A stretch of DNA of 64,000 bases from Mucilaginibacter_A sp964251965 (lineage in GTDB: Bacteria > Bacteroidota > Bacteroidia > Sphingobacteriales > Sphingobacteriaceae). Positions 54,046 to 63,154 of this stretch are shown one piece after another (position 1 is the first letter of the stretch; the number at the start of each line of letters is the position of its first letter). The notes beneath the pieces are model-generated. The model did no database searches, was not told the DNA's origin, and saw only the letters and a list, made by a program, of their open reading frames with translations. The stretch lies in assembly GCA_964251965.1 (NCBI GenBank), contig CAXULQ010000008.1, positions 62,001-126,000 on the forward strand, given 5' to 3'. A program made the position numbers and the translations under genes.

Positions 54046-54603
54046 ATGTCTGAGTTTAGAGTAGCCACAAGGTATGCCAAATCTATGATCGATCTTGCAG
54101 AAAAACAAAACCTGCTCGAAGAGATCAAATCGGATATGGCATTGTTTGTGCAAACCTTAAAAGCAAATAGCCTGCTTAAAGCAGTTTTACGAAACCCAAT
54201 TGTTTCTCCATTAAAAAAAACAGAAATATTGGTGGCTATTTTTTCTGGAAAAGTGCAGGCAGATACGTTGGGGTTTTTTAAGATCATGGTAGATAAAATG
54301 CGTTCTGAGGTTTTGTATGAAACCGCAAAAGAGTTTATTGAGCAATACGATCGAAAAAAACATATTGTAAAAGCAGCAATTGTTTCGGCTGTTCCTCTTT
54401 CAGAAAATAACCGTAAAGAAGTAATTGACGTTTTGAAAGCAGCTACCGGTGGCGAAATGGTTTTGGAGGAAAAAGTTGATCCGAAACTGATTGGCGGGTT
54501 TATATTAACCGTGGGCGACCGACAATTTGATACCAGCATTTCCAATACTTTGAGCAAACTTAAAAAAGAATTTAACCAAAAATCTGTTTTGGAAGTGGCT
54601 TGA
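54046..54603 (+). CDS. atpH: ATP synthase F1 subunit delta
   Basis: 185 aa OSCP/delta. N-terminal helical bundle RVATRYAKSMIDLAEKQNLLEEIKSDM, C-terminal domain with VDPKLIGGFILTVGDRQFDTSISNTLSKLKKEF. It connects the peripheral stalk to the F1 head. A 125-base gap to atpA follows, containing a dispersed motif copy (54652-54662). Confidence 0.95.
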   Translation: MSEFRVATRYAKSMIDLAEKQNLLEEIKSDMALFVQTLKANSLLKAVLRNPIVSPLKKTEILVAIFSGKVQADTLGFFKIMVDKMRSEVLYETAKEFIEQYDRKKHIVKAAIVSAVPLSENNRKEVIDVLKAATGGEMVLEEKVDPKLIGGFILTVGDRQFDTSISNTLSKLKKEFNQKSVLEVA

Positions 54604-54651
54604 TCTGTTTTTTCATGTTCGTAACTTGATGCAGGGCTAAAAAATATAGGA

Positions 54652-54662
54652 TAAAAGAAGCA
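54652..54662 (+). repeat. Dispersed 11-mer inside the atp operon
   Basis: TAAAAGAAGCA in the 125-base gap between atpH and atpA, preceded by AAAAATATAGGA. It is the only copy of this 11-mer in the ATP synthase region. Confidence 0.65.
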
Positions 54663-54728
54663 TTTTAGATACGTTATCCGCTTTAAAAAATTAAACTAAT
54701 TACAAAGAAGTCAAAATAAATTCAAAAA

Positions 54729-56306
54729 ATGGTAGATATAAGACCAGACGAAGTTTCAACCATCCTGCTTCAGCAGTTGGCAGGCTTTAAGTCAGAATCC
54801 GAGTTAGAAGAAGTTGGTACGGTATTACAAATTGGCGATGGCATTGCCCGTGTTTACGGTTTAACCAAAGTGCAATCCGGAGAGCTTGTTGAGTTTGAAA
54901 ATGGCCTGCAAGGCATTGTATTAAACCTGGAAGAAGACAACGTAGGTGTGGTTTTATTAGGTGCTTTTGATGAAGTTAAAGAAGGTGATACGGTACGCAG
55001 GACTAAAAAAATCGCATCTATTCGTGTAGGTGAAGGAATGCTTGGCCGTGTTGTAAATACTTTAGGAGAGGCAATTGATGGCAAAGGCCCGATATTAGGC
55101 ACAACTTACGAGATGCCTATTGAGCGTAAAGCTCCTGGTGTTATTTACCGCCAGCCGGTAAACGAGCCGTTGCAAACGGGTATCAAAGCAATTGATGCAA
55201 TGATCCCAATTGGGCGGGGACAACGTGAATTGGTAATTGGCGACAGGCAAACGGGTAAAACCGCAGTTTGTATTGATACGATCATCAACCAAAAAGAATT
55301 TTACGATGCCGGCAAACCGGTATATTGTATATATGTAGCTTGCGGACAAAAAAACTCAACCGTAGCAAACATTGTTAGGGTGCTTGAAGAAAAAGGTGCG
55401 ATGCCTTACAGTGTTGTGGTTGCGGCTTCTGCTTCAGATCCTGCTGCGATGCAATTTTTTGCGCCTTTTGCCGGAGCAGCAATTGGCGAGTTTTTTCGTG
55501 ATACTGGCAGTCCGGCCTTAATTATTTATGATGACCTTTCTAAACAAGCCGTTGCTTACCGCGAAGTTTCTTTACTATTGCGCCGTCCGCCAGGCCGCGA
55601 AGCCTATCCGGGCGACGTGTTTTATTTGCACTCGCGTTTATTAGAACGTGCTGCAAAGATTAATGCGAACGATGCAATTGCACAAGCCATGAATGATTTG
55701 CCCGAATCAATTAAAGGAATTGTTAAAGGTGGTGGTTCATTAACTGCTTTGCCAATTATTGAAACACAGGCCGGAGACGTTTCTGCTTACATTCCAACCA
55801 ATGTAATTTCGATTACAGATGGCCAGATTTTTCTCGAATCCAATTTGTTTAATGCCGGTGTCCGTCCTGCCATTAACGTAGGTATTTCGGTATCGAGGGT
55901 TGGTGGAAACGCACAGATTAAATCCATGAAAAAAGTTGCCGGTACTTTAAAATTAGACCAGGCACAATACCGTGAGCTGGAAGCGTTTTCCAAGTTTGGT
56001 TCTGATTTGGATGCCGCTACTAAAAATGTTTTAGATAAAGGTTCTCGTAATGTAGAAATATTGAAACAGGCGCAATTTGCACCGGTTCCGGTGGAAAAAC
56101 AGGTTGCCATTATATATCTCGGCACAAAAAACCTGATGCGTAATGTTCCAGTAAACAGGGTGAGAGAGTTTGAAGCCGAATTTACAAGTCAGCTGGAAGT
56201 ACGCCATCCGGAAGTATTGGCTGCTTTAAAAGCAGGTAAATTAGAAGATTCAGGCACCAGCATCCTCGAAACTGTAGCAAAAGAATTATCTGCAAATTAT
56301 AATTAA
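54729..56306 (+). CDS. atpA: ATP synthase F1 subunit alpha
   Basis: 525 aa. Nucleotide-binding P-loop GDRQTGKTAVCIDTII near 173-188; DLSKQAVAYREVSLLLRRPPGREAYPGDVFYLHSRLLERAA carries the alpha signature; SGELVEFENGLQGIVLNLEEDNVGVVLLG is the N-terminal beta-barrel. It forms the non-catalytic sites of the F1 head. atpD and atpC are not downstream, as in other Bacteroidota. Confidence 0.98.
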   Translation: MVDIRPDEVSTILLQQLAGFKSESELEEVGTVLQIGDGIARVYGLTKVQSGELVEFENGLQGIVLNLEEDNVGVVLLGAFDEVKEGDTVRRTKKIASIRVGEGMLGRVVNTLGEAIDGKGPILGTTYEMPIERKAPGVIYRQPVNEPLQTGIKAIDAMIPIGRGQRELVIGDRQTGKTAVCIDTIINQKEFYDAGKPVYCIYVACGQKNSTVANIVRVLEEKGAMPYSVVVAASASDPAAMQFFAPFAGAAIGEFFRDTGSPALIIYDDLSKQAVAYREVSLLLRRPPGREAYPGDVFYLHSRLLERAAKINANDAIAQAMNDLPESIKGIVKGGGSLTALPIIETQAGDVSAYIPTNVISITDGQIFLESNLFNAGVRPAINVGISVSRVGGNAQIKSMKKVAGTLKLDQAQYRELEAFSKFGSDLDAATKNVLDKGSRNVEILKQAQFAPVPVEKQVAIIYLGTKNLMRNVPVNRVREFEAEFTSQLEVRHPEVLAALKAGKLEDSGTSILETVAKELSANYN

Positions 56307-56382
56307 GAAAGTTTCCCGTTGTTGGTTGCCAGTTGTCGGTTCAAAACTTACAACTCGTAACTTACAACTTACAACTGAATAA

Positions 56383-57267
56383 ATGGCCAATTTAAAAGAA
56401 GTAAGAAACCGGATTGCATCGGTATCATCAACACAGCAGATTACCAAAGCCATGAAAATGGTTTCTGCAGCCAAGTTAAAACGTGCAACTAACGCAATCG
56501 TACAAATGCGTCCGTACGCAACGAAGTTGAACGAGATGCTGGCTAATCTTTCTGTTAGTTTGGAAGATGCTTCATCACCATATATGCAAGTGCGCGAACC
56601 TTTGCGTGTGCTTATTGTAACCGTTACTTCTAACCGTGGTTTGGCCGGTGCATTTAATACCAATGTAATTAAGGCCGCCAATAATTTAGTTGCCGAAAAA
56701 TATGCAGCGCAACTTAGGGCAGGCAATGTTTCGATAGTTGCAATTGGTAAAAAGTCGCAGGAATATTATGAGCGCAGGAAATATAAAGTGATTGGCAACA
56801 ATAACGAATTGTTTAACCAGCTCAATTTTGATAATGCTTCTGCAATTACAGAATCTATTATGCAAGGTTTTGTAAATGGAGACTATGACCGCGTAGAATT
56901 AATTTACAATCATTTTAGAAACGCTGCCGTACAATTGATTATAACCGAACAATTGCTGCCAGTGCCTAAACCTGATAAAAAAGAAGCGGTAAAAACAGCA
57001 CAAGTAGATTATATCCTGGAGCCATCACAGGAAAAAATTGTAGAAGAATTAATTCCTAAAAACATTAAAGTACAGTTATACAAAGCCGTTTTAGATTCTC
57101 ATGCTTCTGAGCATGGTGCACGTATGACGGCTATGGATAAAGCAACTGACAACGCCGGAGATTTGCTGAAAGCCTTAAAACTTTCTTATAACCAAGCACG
57201 CCAGGCTGCCATTACAACCGAATTAAGTGAAATTGTTAGCGGTGCCGCTGCATTATCCAACGGATAA
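56383..57267 (+). CDS. atpG: ATP synthase F1 subunit gamma
   Basis: 294 aa. N-terminal MANLKEVRNRIASVSSTQQITKAMKMVSAAKL and C-terminal SEHGARMTAMDKATDNAGDLLKALKLSYNQARQAAITTELSEIVSGAAAL form the coiled-coil shaft; TVTSNRGLAGAFNTNV is the Rossmann-like part. It rotates inside the head. The 76-base gap from atpA has a small direct-repeat stretch (AACTTACAACT). A sister-motif copy (56990-57000) encodes VKTAQ. A terminator follows. Confidence 0.97.
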   Translation: MANLKEVRNRIASVSSTQQITKAMKMVSAAKLKRATNAIVQMRPYATKLNEMLANLSVSLEDASSPYMQVREPLRVLIVTVTSNRGLAGAFNTNVIKAANNLVAEKYAAQLRAGNVSIVAIGKKSQEYYERRKYKVIGNNNELFNQLNFDNASAITESIMQGFVNGDYDRVELIYNHFRNAAVQLIITEQLLPVPKPDKKEAVKTAQVDYILEPSQEKIVEELIPKNIKVQLYKAVLDSHASEHGARMTAMDKATDNAGDLLKALKLSYNQARQAAITTELSEIVSGAAALSNG

Positions 57268-57291
57268 AATATTCTGTGATTATAAACTTAG

Positions 57292-57315
57292 AAAACCCGA
57301 CAATTGCCGGGTTTT
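57292..57315 (+). terminator. Terminator of the atp operon
   Basis: Arms AAAACCCG (57292-57299) and CGGGTTTT (57308-57315), loop of eight bases, then TT. It is 24 bases after the atpG stop. Confidence 0.8.
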
Positions 57316-57399
57316 TTGTTGATACTCCTTTTACCGATACTTTTTTGATAAAGTAAAAGCATTAAGAACCTGTTTAAAATTCAATCTATTTATTTTTTA

Positions 57400-57479
57400 T
57401 GCTTCTTTTACCGGCATAAAATAGGTGTTTTTACATTGATGTATCGTACAAATACTAATTTTAAGTGATAAAAGAAGCA
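57400..57479. repeat. Inverted pair of the dispersed 11-mer
   Basis: TGCTTCTTTTA at 57400-57410 and TAAAAGAAGCA at 57469-57479 enclose 58 bases in the gap between atpG and the small membrane gene. Flanks match those of the 128-218 pair (CATAAAAT after the left copy, TTTTAAGTGA before the right). Degenerate further copies (CTCCTTTTACCGATACTTTTTTG and AAAGTAAAAGCATT) precede it at 57326-57364. Confidence 0.75.
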
Positions 57480-57566
57480 TTGTAATTTCTACAGCTAAAT
57501 TTTAAACAGGCTTTAAGTTTTCTGCAAAAACCTTTTTTTCTGTTTTTCGCTTTCGGCAAACTTGCT

Positions 57567-57574
57567 TATTTTTG
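57567..57574 (+). promoter_or_regulatory. Candidate -7 box for small membrane gene
   Basis: TATTTTTG fits TAnnTTTG, 18 bases upstream of ATG 57593. Confidence 0.4.
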
Positions 57575-57592
57575 AAAGCAAATTATTAAAAC

Positions 57593-57781
57593 ATGAACAA
57601 ATCTGCTTCTGCAAACGATACACGGAATTATATCATCCTTACTGTTGGTATTTTTATTGGTATAATCGGCGTTTATTTCCGTTTTTTAGGTGATAGCTTT
57701 TTTTACACTTCCGTTTCCAATATTATTTTAATCATTGGTATCATCGTTTGTTTACGAATGGTATTTGCCATCTTAAAATAA
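57593..57781 (+). CDS. Small two-helix membrane protein
   Basis: 62 aa. After a polar N-terminus (MNKSASANDTRN) two TM helices (YIILTVGIFIGIIGVYFRF and VSNIILIIGIIVCLRMVFAIL) form a hairpin. No family recognised, but the pattern is common among conserved small Bacteroidota membrane proteins. It has its own promoter box. A dispersed motif copy (57782-57792) starts immediately after the stop codon. Confidence 0.7.
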   Translation: MNKSASANDTRNYIILTVGIFIGIIGVYFRFLGDSFFYTSVSNIILIIGIIVCLRMVFAILK

Positions 57782-57814
57782 TACTTCTTTTACCGCCTTA
57801 AAAACTGATAACAC

Positions 57815-58867
57815 TTATTTAGGCCGGTATTTCGACAGATCCAAAATCTTCTGCTCGTCATGGTCAGCCATTAGTTGTTGTAACGAAACTTTCGGGTTTT
57901 TGTCCATGTATTGCTTTACAATTTGCCAGCCAGTCCAAACAGCTAATTTCGGTGCAGAATTGTTGTGGTCGCCCAGGCCCGGCGTAAAAGGAGCTTCGGT
58001 TAAATATTTTTGTATTTTAGGGTAGTCGCTTTCATAAAGCAGGTTATCCTCCAAAAAATATCCCCAAATATTTGCCTGGTTATCGGCACACCATTTTAAC
58101 TGCTGGTTGGTATAGCTAATTTTGGTAGAATCAGGAACATCAGGTAAAATCTGATCCATAAAATACATCATCTTGCCATTATAAACCATTCTGGAAAGCA
58201 GGTTTTTATCGTCTTCGGTTTGCTCTTCAAACATGTCTTCCCGCGCTATACTTTCTATAACGCGCGGAACCATATTATCAGGCGTAAAACGGCGCGAAAT
58301 ATAATGCGGAAAAGTTTCGATCAAAGCAGGATAAAATTTAGAATCGGCACCGAGAAAAAGATCAAGCCCAATAGCAAAATAATGGTTTCCAATAGAGCTT
58401 TGTGCCTGGAAGCCAGAGAAATAAGCATAAATATGCGGCAGATTCTTCTGCGGATAATAATATTTGATGTGCTTAAAAGCGTCCGTCAGTTCGGCTTCCT
58501 GTTTATCTAAATTCGGGTAAACAGAATCAACTTCGTGCTTTAAATCAACATAAGATTTATTGGCAAAAACTTTTCGCAGGTTAGCAAAATAAGCCGTGTC
58601 TTTTACATTCCGTTGGTTTAAAATGTGTTCGATATAATCAGTATAAAAATCGCCGTAATGCCGCTGCAACTGCAATGCTTTTGTTGGATAATTGCTTCCC
58701 CTAAAACCATCAAAATCATGGTCAAAGCGTTCTATTTTTACGTTGAGGCTGATACCGCTCACATCAATTTTATCTTTTCTTTTACAGGAAACGAGGAAAA
58801 TACAAATCAGAAAAAAAAGATAGATTTGTTTTTTCTGTACTCGAAAAATAGTTTGGTTCATATCCAA
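57815..58867 (-). CDS. gldB: Gliding motility lipoprotein GldB
   Basis: 350 aa. Lipobox LVSC with Cys28 (FLICIFLVSCKRKD), then the GldB signature DVSGISLNVKIERFDHDFDG, FYTDYIEHIL, and the metallopeptidase-like segments (DUF2268-like) HYFAIGLDLFLGADSKFYP and NNSAPKLAVWTGWQIVKQYMDKNPK. GldB is required for gliding in Flavobacterium, where it lies beside gldC and nadE. Here nadE is divergent at 56 bases but gldC is not visible. ATG 58861 (MNQTIF) is an alternative start. Confidence 0.9.
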   Translation of the reverse strand: MDMNQTIFRVQKKQIYLFFLICIFLVSCKRKDKIDVSGISLNVKIERFDHDFDGFRGSNYPTKALQLQRHYGDFYTDYIEHILNQRNVKDTAYFANLRKVFANKSYVDLKHEVDSVYPNLDKQEAELTDAFKHIKYYYPQKNLPHIYAYFSGFQAQSSIGNHYFAIGLDLFLGADSKFYPALIETFPHYISRRFTPDNMVPRVIESIAREDMFEEQTEDDKNLLSRMVYNGKMMYFMDQILPDVPDSTKISYTNQQLKWCADNQANIWGYFLEDNLLYESDYPKIQKYLTEAPFTPGLGDHNNSAPKLAVWTGWQIVKQYMDKNPKVSLQQLMADHDEQKILDLSKYRPK

Positions 58868-58923
58868 CGAAAATAAAATTTTAATCTGTTAAACGCTCAA
58901 TTGCAGCAACAGGTACAATTTAA

Positions 58924-60588
58924 ATGATGAAGATCGCTTTAGCACAGCTCAATTACCATGTTGGTAATTTTGAGGCCAACACCAATAAAATAATTTATGC
59001 CATAAAAGAAGCACAGGCAAACGGTGCCGATTTGATTGTTTTTGCCGAGTTGTGCATTTGTGGCTATCCGCCGAGGGATTTTTTGGAATTTACAGAGTTT
59101 ATTGCTTTATGCGAAGAATCGGCAAAGCAAATCGCGACAGTTTGTGAGGATGTTGCCTGTATCATCGGTTTGCCAACTATTAATTCTTCTCCCGAAGGAA
59201 AAAACCTGTATAATTCGGCTTACTTCATCGAAAATGGAATGGTAAAAACAGTAACAAACAAAGCGTTGCTGCCCAATTACGATGTGTTCGACGAGTACCG
59301 ATATTTTGAACCGGCCAATGAATTTAAGTGCATAGAATTTAAAGGCCGGCGTATTGCACTAACCATTTGTGAGGATTTGTGGAACAACATTGACGATCCG
59401 TTGTACCGAACGCGGCCAATGGATGTTTTGATTGAACAGAAACCTGATTTGATGATCAACATTGCTGCTTCTCCGTTTGCCATTAACCACGACCAGGAAC
59501 GGATGGCCGTTTTAAGTTACAATGCCAAAAAATACCAATTGCCATTGCTGTATGTAAACCATGTTGGCGCGCAAACCGAACTTATTTTTGATGGCGGCTC
59601 GATGGTTTACGATGCGCAAGGAAACCTGATCGATGAACTGGATTATTTTAAAGAGCAGGTGCGTTATTACGATATTGAAAAAACATCGGTAAAAGAAGTA
59701 TCGGTAAAAGCGGAACAAGCGTTAAGCCCGGATGTAGCGCGAATGAGCCAGATTGAGCAAATTCATCAGGCTTTGATTTTAGGTATCCGGGATTATTTTA
59801 AAAAATCAGGTTTTAATAAAGCAACTTTAGGGCTTTCCGGCGGGATAGATTCTGCCTTGGTTTGTGTTTTGGCCTGCGAGGCTTTGGGTGCAGAAAACGT
59901 GATGGCGGTTTTGCTGCCTTCTGCTTTTTCTTCTGACCATTCTATAAAAGATGCGGAAGATTTGGTAAAAAACTTAGGTTGTATGAGTCAAACCGTTGCC
60001 ATCAAAGAAATTACCAATGCTTTTGAAAGCGCTTTAGAACCGCAGTTTGCAGGTTTGCCTTTTAATATTGCAGAAGAAAATATCCAGTCGCGCAGCCGGG
60101 CTGTTATTTTGATGGCGTTGTGCAACAAGTTCGGGTATATTTTGCTCAACACATCTAACAAAAGCGAAGCCGCAGTTGGTTACGGAACACTTTATGGCGA
60201 TATGTGCGGCGGCATTTCTGTTTTAGGCGATGTTTACAAAACCCAGGTTTATGAACTTGCGAACCACATCAATCTGGAAAAGGAAATTATTCCGATCAAT
60301 TCTATCACAAAACCACCATCAGCAGAACTGCGGCCCGGACAAAAAGATTCTGATTCTTTACCAGATTATGATATTTTAGACCGGATTTTAAAGGAATATA
60401 TTGAACTGCGGCAATCTTCCGCCAGCATTATTGCCGCTGGTTTTGAGGAAGCCGTGGTACGAAAAGTAATCCGTTTGGTTAATATCTCCGAACATAAACG
60501 ATATCAAACACCGCCCATTTTGCGTGTTTCTTCAAAAGCTTTTGGGATGGGCAGAAGGATGCCGATTGTTGGGAAATATTTATCGTGA
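58924..60588 (+). CDS. nadE: Glutamine-dependent NAD+ synthetase
   Basis: 554 aa. N-terminal nitrilase-type glutaminase (VFAELCICGYPPRDF with Glu; ALTICEDLWNN with catalytic Cys; VNHVGAQTELIFDGGS), then the synthetase domain with P-loop LGLSGGIDSALVCVLA near 300-315 and NTSNKSEAAVGYGTLYGDMCGG. It makes NAD from deamido-NAD with ammonia from glutamine. ATG 58924 or 58927 may start it. Two 11-mer copies (59003-59013, 59690-59700) and one sister copy (59243-59253) lie inside. Confidence 0.96.
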   Translation: MMKIALAQLNYHVGNFEANTNKIIYAIKEAQANGADLIVFAELCICGYPPRDFLEFTEFIALCEESAKQIATVCEDVACIIGLPTINSSPEGKNLYNSAYFIENGMVKTVTNKALLPNYDVFDEYRYFEPANEFKCIEFKGRRIALTICEDLWNNIDDPLYRTRPMDVLIEQKPDLMINIAASPFAINHDQERMAVLSYNAKKYQLPLLYVNHVGAQTELIFDGGSMVYDAQGNLIDELDYFKEQVRYYDIEKTSVKEVSVKAEQALSPDVARMSQIEQIHQALILGIRDYFKKSGFNKATLGLSGGIDSALVCVLACEALGAENVMAVLLPSAFSSDHSIKDAEDLVKNLGCMSQTVAIKEITNAFESALEPQFAGLPFNIAEENIQSRSRAVILMALCNKFGYILLNTSNKSEAAVGYGTLYGDMCGGISVLGDVYKTQVYELANHINLEKEIIPINSITKPPSAELRPGQKDSDSLPDYDILDRILKEYIELRQSSASIIAAGFEEAVVRKVIRLVNISEHKRYQTPPILRVSSKAFGMGRRMPIVGKYLS

Positions 60589-60679
60589 AGAAATGCATCT
60601 TATAATTTCATTAACGGAAATATTGTTACGCTTTTTAAACCGTTTGTTGAAATAACTACCATCAGGTTAGCAGTCTATT

Positions 60680-60841
60680 CTATTGGTTGTGAAGCACTTT
60701 TACTTTTTTAGTCTCATCTGTCCTTCTTACTTTTGTCTTGCGGGATTTTAGAAATTCACTAAATTCTTTTTCTTCTTTGTCACTTAAAATTTTATTAACA
60801 AAAACAAAGTCTTTATCGTCTATTTTTTTGAAATCTATCAT
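60680..60841 (-). CDS. Small charged protein paired with broken GNAT-like gene
   Basis: 53 aa, very charged: N-terminal IDFKKIDDKDFVFVNKILSDKEEKEFSEFLKSRKTK with basic C-terminus (KVRRTDETKKVKVLHNQ). No family recognised. Its ATG overlaps the stop of the upstream frame by ATGA, so the two were translated together. The small-plus-larger layout could be a toxin-antitoxin type pair, but nothing in the residues proves it. Confidence 0.55.
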   Translation of the reverse strand: MIDFKKIDDKDFVFVNKILSDKEEKEFSEFLKSRKTKVRRTDETKKVKVLHNQ

Positions 60842-61371
60842 AGCTTAAAGTCTTTAAAATATTTGGTTGTTAAAATAAGTGCTTCTTTGGTGTCAATAAA
60901 CATACGGTTACCGCCGAATAGTTTTGCACCCAAAGTCTGCTCATAATGCCGGATAAGTTGCGTTTTTGCTATGAAAGAAACTACGCCCTCATAGCTTTTT
61001 TCAAAAGAAAGTTTGCAGGCAGAAGCTACAAGATTACCTGCTACTCCATTATAAAGTTTATTCTTCCCCTTGTTGAATTTAGCACTTTCAATTAAATCCA
61101 TGAAAATATGGTCACCTTTGTCCGTTAGGCTAATCAACCCATGAATAATAGTCGGGTTATTAACCGTTGTAAGTTTATAAACTTGCCTGGTTTTGTTTTT
61201 AAGTTCAGTTTGCCAGTCAAAAGTCCATTCAGTCTTTTTAATTTGCTTGCTGTCAATGAGATTAATTAAGGTAACTATCGTGTCAAAAACTTCGCCTGAA
61301 ACGGCGTTTTCAATTCAATTAGTTAGCTTATCAATTTCAAAATCAAGTTCTGTTTCTTTAGATAGTTTCAC
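60838..61371 (-). pseudogene. GNAT-like acetyltransferase gene interrupted by TGA
   Basis: A 178-codon frame runs from a GTG at 61371 to TGA at 60838-60840, but codon 19 (61315-61317) is TGA. The intact continuation (IENAVSGEVFDTIVTLINLID through KYFKDFKL) stays in frame, so one base change would restore it; the codon could have been TCA. The C-terminal part resembles the GNAT acetyl-CoA-binding region (NGVAGNLVASACKLSFEKSYEGVVSFIAKTQLIRHYEQTLGAKLF). No ATG restarts it well downstream of the stop. Either it is a pseudogene or the window has a sequence error. Its small partner overlaps its end by four bases. Confidence 0.6.
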
Positions 61372-61591
61372 CAAACGAATTTACGAAAAAAGAAGCTGTT
61401 GGTCAATAGTTTTGCCTTATCGTAAGTCCTGCAAGCATAATTGCCAGCATTTGTATTTTACCGATAAGTATTTTTCAAAATGTTTCTTACAAGAAATAGA
61501 ATTCGCTTGAATTCACTTCAACATAAAAAACAAAGCAACAAACATTTATTAATCCGGCAGAACACCTTTGCATTTGTGCTGTTTGACTTTT

Positions 61592-63046
61592 ATGAAAGTT
61601 CTGCTTGCTGGTGCCAACGGATATATCGGGACAAGGCTGATCCCGGTTTTGCTGGAAAAAGGTTTTGAAGTAGTGTGTTTGGTGCGAGACAAACGCCGCT
61701 TTAAAGAAAACAGCGATTTTAGCAGCCACGTTACTTTAATAACGGGAGATTTAGTCCTTAAAAACAGTATTGAACTTTTTCCTGCAGATATTGACGCCGC
61801 TTTTTACCTGGTGCATTCCATGGCGCAAGCCAACGATTTTTCTGACCTGGAAGCACAATCTGCCCGTAATTTTATTGATGCCATCAACAAAACCGCTTGT
61901 AAACAAATTATTTATTTAAGCGGGATTACTAATGATAAAAACCTCTCTAAACATTTAAGTTCCCGCCGCCACGTGGAAGATGTTTTGCGGGAAGGAACGG
62001 CCGAACTAACCGTATTAAGGGCGGCAATTATTATCGGTTCGGGCAGTGCATCGTTTGAAATTATTCGTGATTTGACGGAGAAATTACCTTTGATGACTGT
62101 CCCGCGTTGGGTAAATACAAAGTGCCAGCCAATTGCCATCCGTGATGTATTATTCTATCTGGAAAATGTACTACTAAACGAAGCAACGTTTAATAAAACC
62201 TTTGATATTGGCGGGCCGGATATTCTGTCTTTCAAAGGCATGATGATGGTTTACGCTAAAGTGCGCGGACTAAAACGTTATATGATCACGTTGCCCTTCC
62301 TTTCGCCCAAAATCTCTTCTTACTGGCTTTATTTTGTTACTTCTACCAATTATCCGCTTGCGCAAAGTTTGGTGAACAGTATGAAGAATGAAACGATTTG
62401 CCGCGATCAGGAAATCAACAAATTGATTCCGCACCAATGTTTGAGTTATGAAGAAGCACTTCGGCTGGCTTTTGAAAAGATCGAGCAAAATTCTATTGTT
62501 TCCAGTTGGAAAGATGCTTTGAACACGGGTTATCTTAATCCGGCCTTTATGGATCAGATAAAAGTTCCGCAGAACGGCACGAAAGAATACAAAGTTAAAA
62601 TGCCTTTTAAGCGGGAAACGGATGTAGTGCTAAGCAATATTTGGTCTATCGGCGGCGATCGCGGCTGGTATTATTGGGACTGGATCTGGAATTTACGAGG
62701 ACTGTTAGATAAAATGGTAGGTGGCGTTGGCATCAGGCGCGGGCGTACCAGCAACATCGATATTTCCCCCGGCAACACCATTGATTTTTGGCGCGTTTTG
62801 TTAGCCGATAAAGTGAACAAACGTTTGCTGCTTTATGCAGAAATGAAATTGCCCGGCGAAGCATGGCTGGAATTTAAAATAGTAGAACGGCACGGCGAAA
62901 GCTTTTTAAGTCAGGTTGCCACTTTCAGGCCAAATGGTTTATGGGGAAGGCTTTACTGGGCAACTATGTTTCCGTTCCATATTTTTATTTTTAACGGTAT
63001 GGCCAAAAGGATTATCAATTACAAGGAAACACATAACCTCAACTGA
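61592..63046 (+). CDS. SDR-family NAD(P) protein with DUF2867 domain
   Basis: 484 aa from ATG 61592 (MKVLLAGANGYIGTRLIPVL). The N-terminal Rossmann motif GANGYIGTRL, DIDAAFYLVHSMAQAN and IIYLSGITND mark an NmrA/atypical-SDR domain (about 1-290). The rest is DUF2867: WYYWDWIWNLRGLLDKMVGGVGIRRGR, and FRPNGLWGRLYWATMFPFHIFIFNGMAKRI. Such two-domain proteins are common in Bacteroidota; the substrate is unknown. The longer frame from 61568 adds eight residues ahead of the Rossmann start. Confidence 0.9.
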   Translation: MKVLLAGANGYIGTRLIPVLLEKGFEVVCLVRDKRRFKENSDFSSHVTLITGDLVLKNSIELFPADIDAAFYLVHSMAQANDFSDLEAQSARNFIDAINKTACKQIIYLSGITNDKNLSKHLSSRRHVEDVLREGTAELTVLRAAIIIGSGSASFEIIRDLTEKLPLMTVPRWVNTKCQPIAIRDVLFYLENVLLNEATFNKTFDIGGPDILSFKGMMMVYAKVRGLKRYMITLPFLSPKISSYWLYFVTSTNYPLAQSLVNSMKNETICRDQEINKLIPHQCLSYEEALRLAFEKIEQNSIVSSWKDALNTGYLNPAFMDQIKVPQNGTKEYKVKMPFKRETDVVLSNIWSIGGDRGWYYWDWIWNLRGLLDKMVGGVGIRRGRTSNIDISPGNTIDFWRVLLADKVNKRLLLYAEMKLPGEAWLEFKIVERHGESFLSQVATFRPNGLWGRLYWATMFPFHIFIFNGMAKRIINYKETHNLN

Positions 63047-63068
63047 CTTACAACTGATTTTTATGGGA

Positions 63069-63079
63069 TAAAAGAAGCA
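63069..63079 (+). repeat. Dispersed 11-mer between SDR and cupin-like genes
   Basis: TAAAAGAAGCA preceded by TTTTTATGGGA, in the 108-base gap between the SDR and cupin-like genes. Confidence 0.65.
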
Positions 63080-63154
63080 TTGCTTCAAAAATAACTTCTC
63101 CCAAAACATAACTATTGTTTTTACGTAAACGGGATTTCGAAAAACGTGGCAACA

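Noticed and set aside
57326..57364. Degenerate motif copies after atpG
   Set aside because: They resemble the 11-mer but have mismatches, so I left them out of the exact count.
61193..61510. 105-codon plus-strand frame
   Set aside because: It is antisense to the broken GNAT-like gene, whose minus-strand reading is more protein-like.
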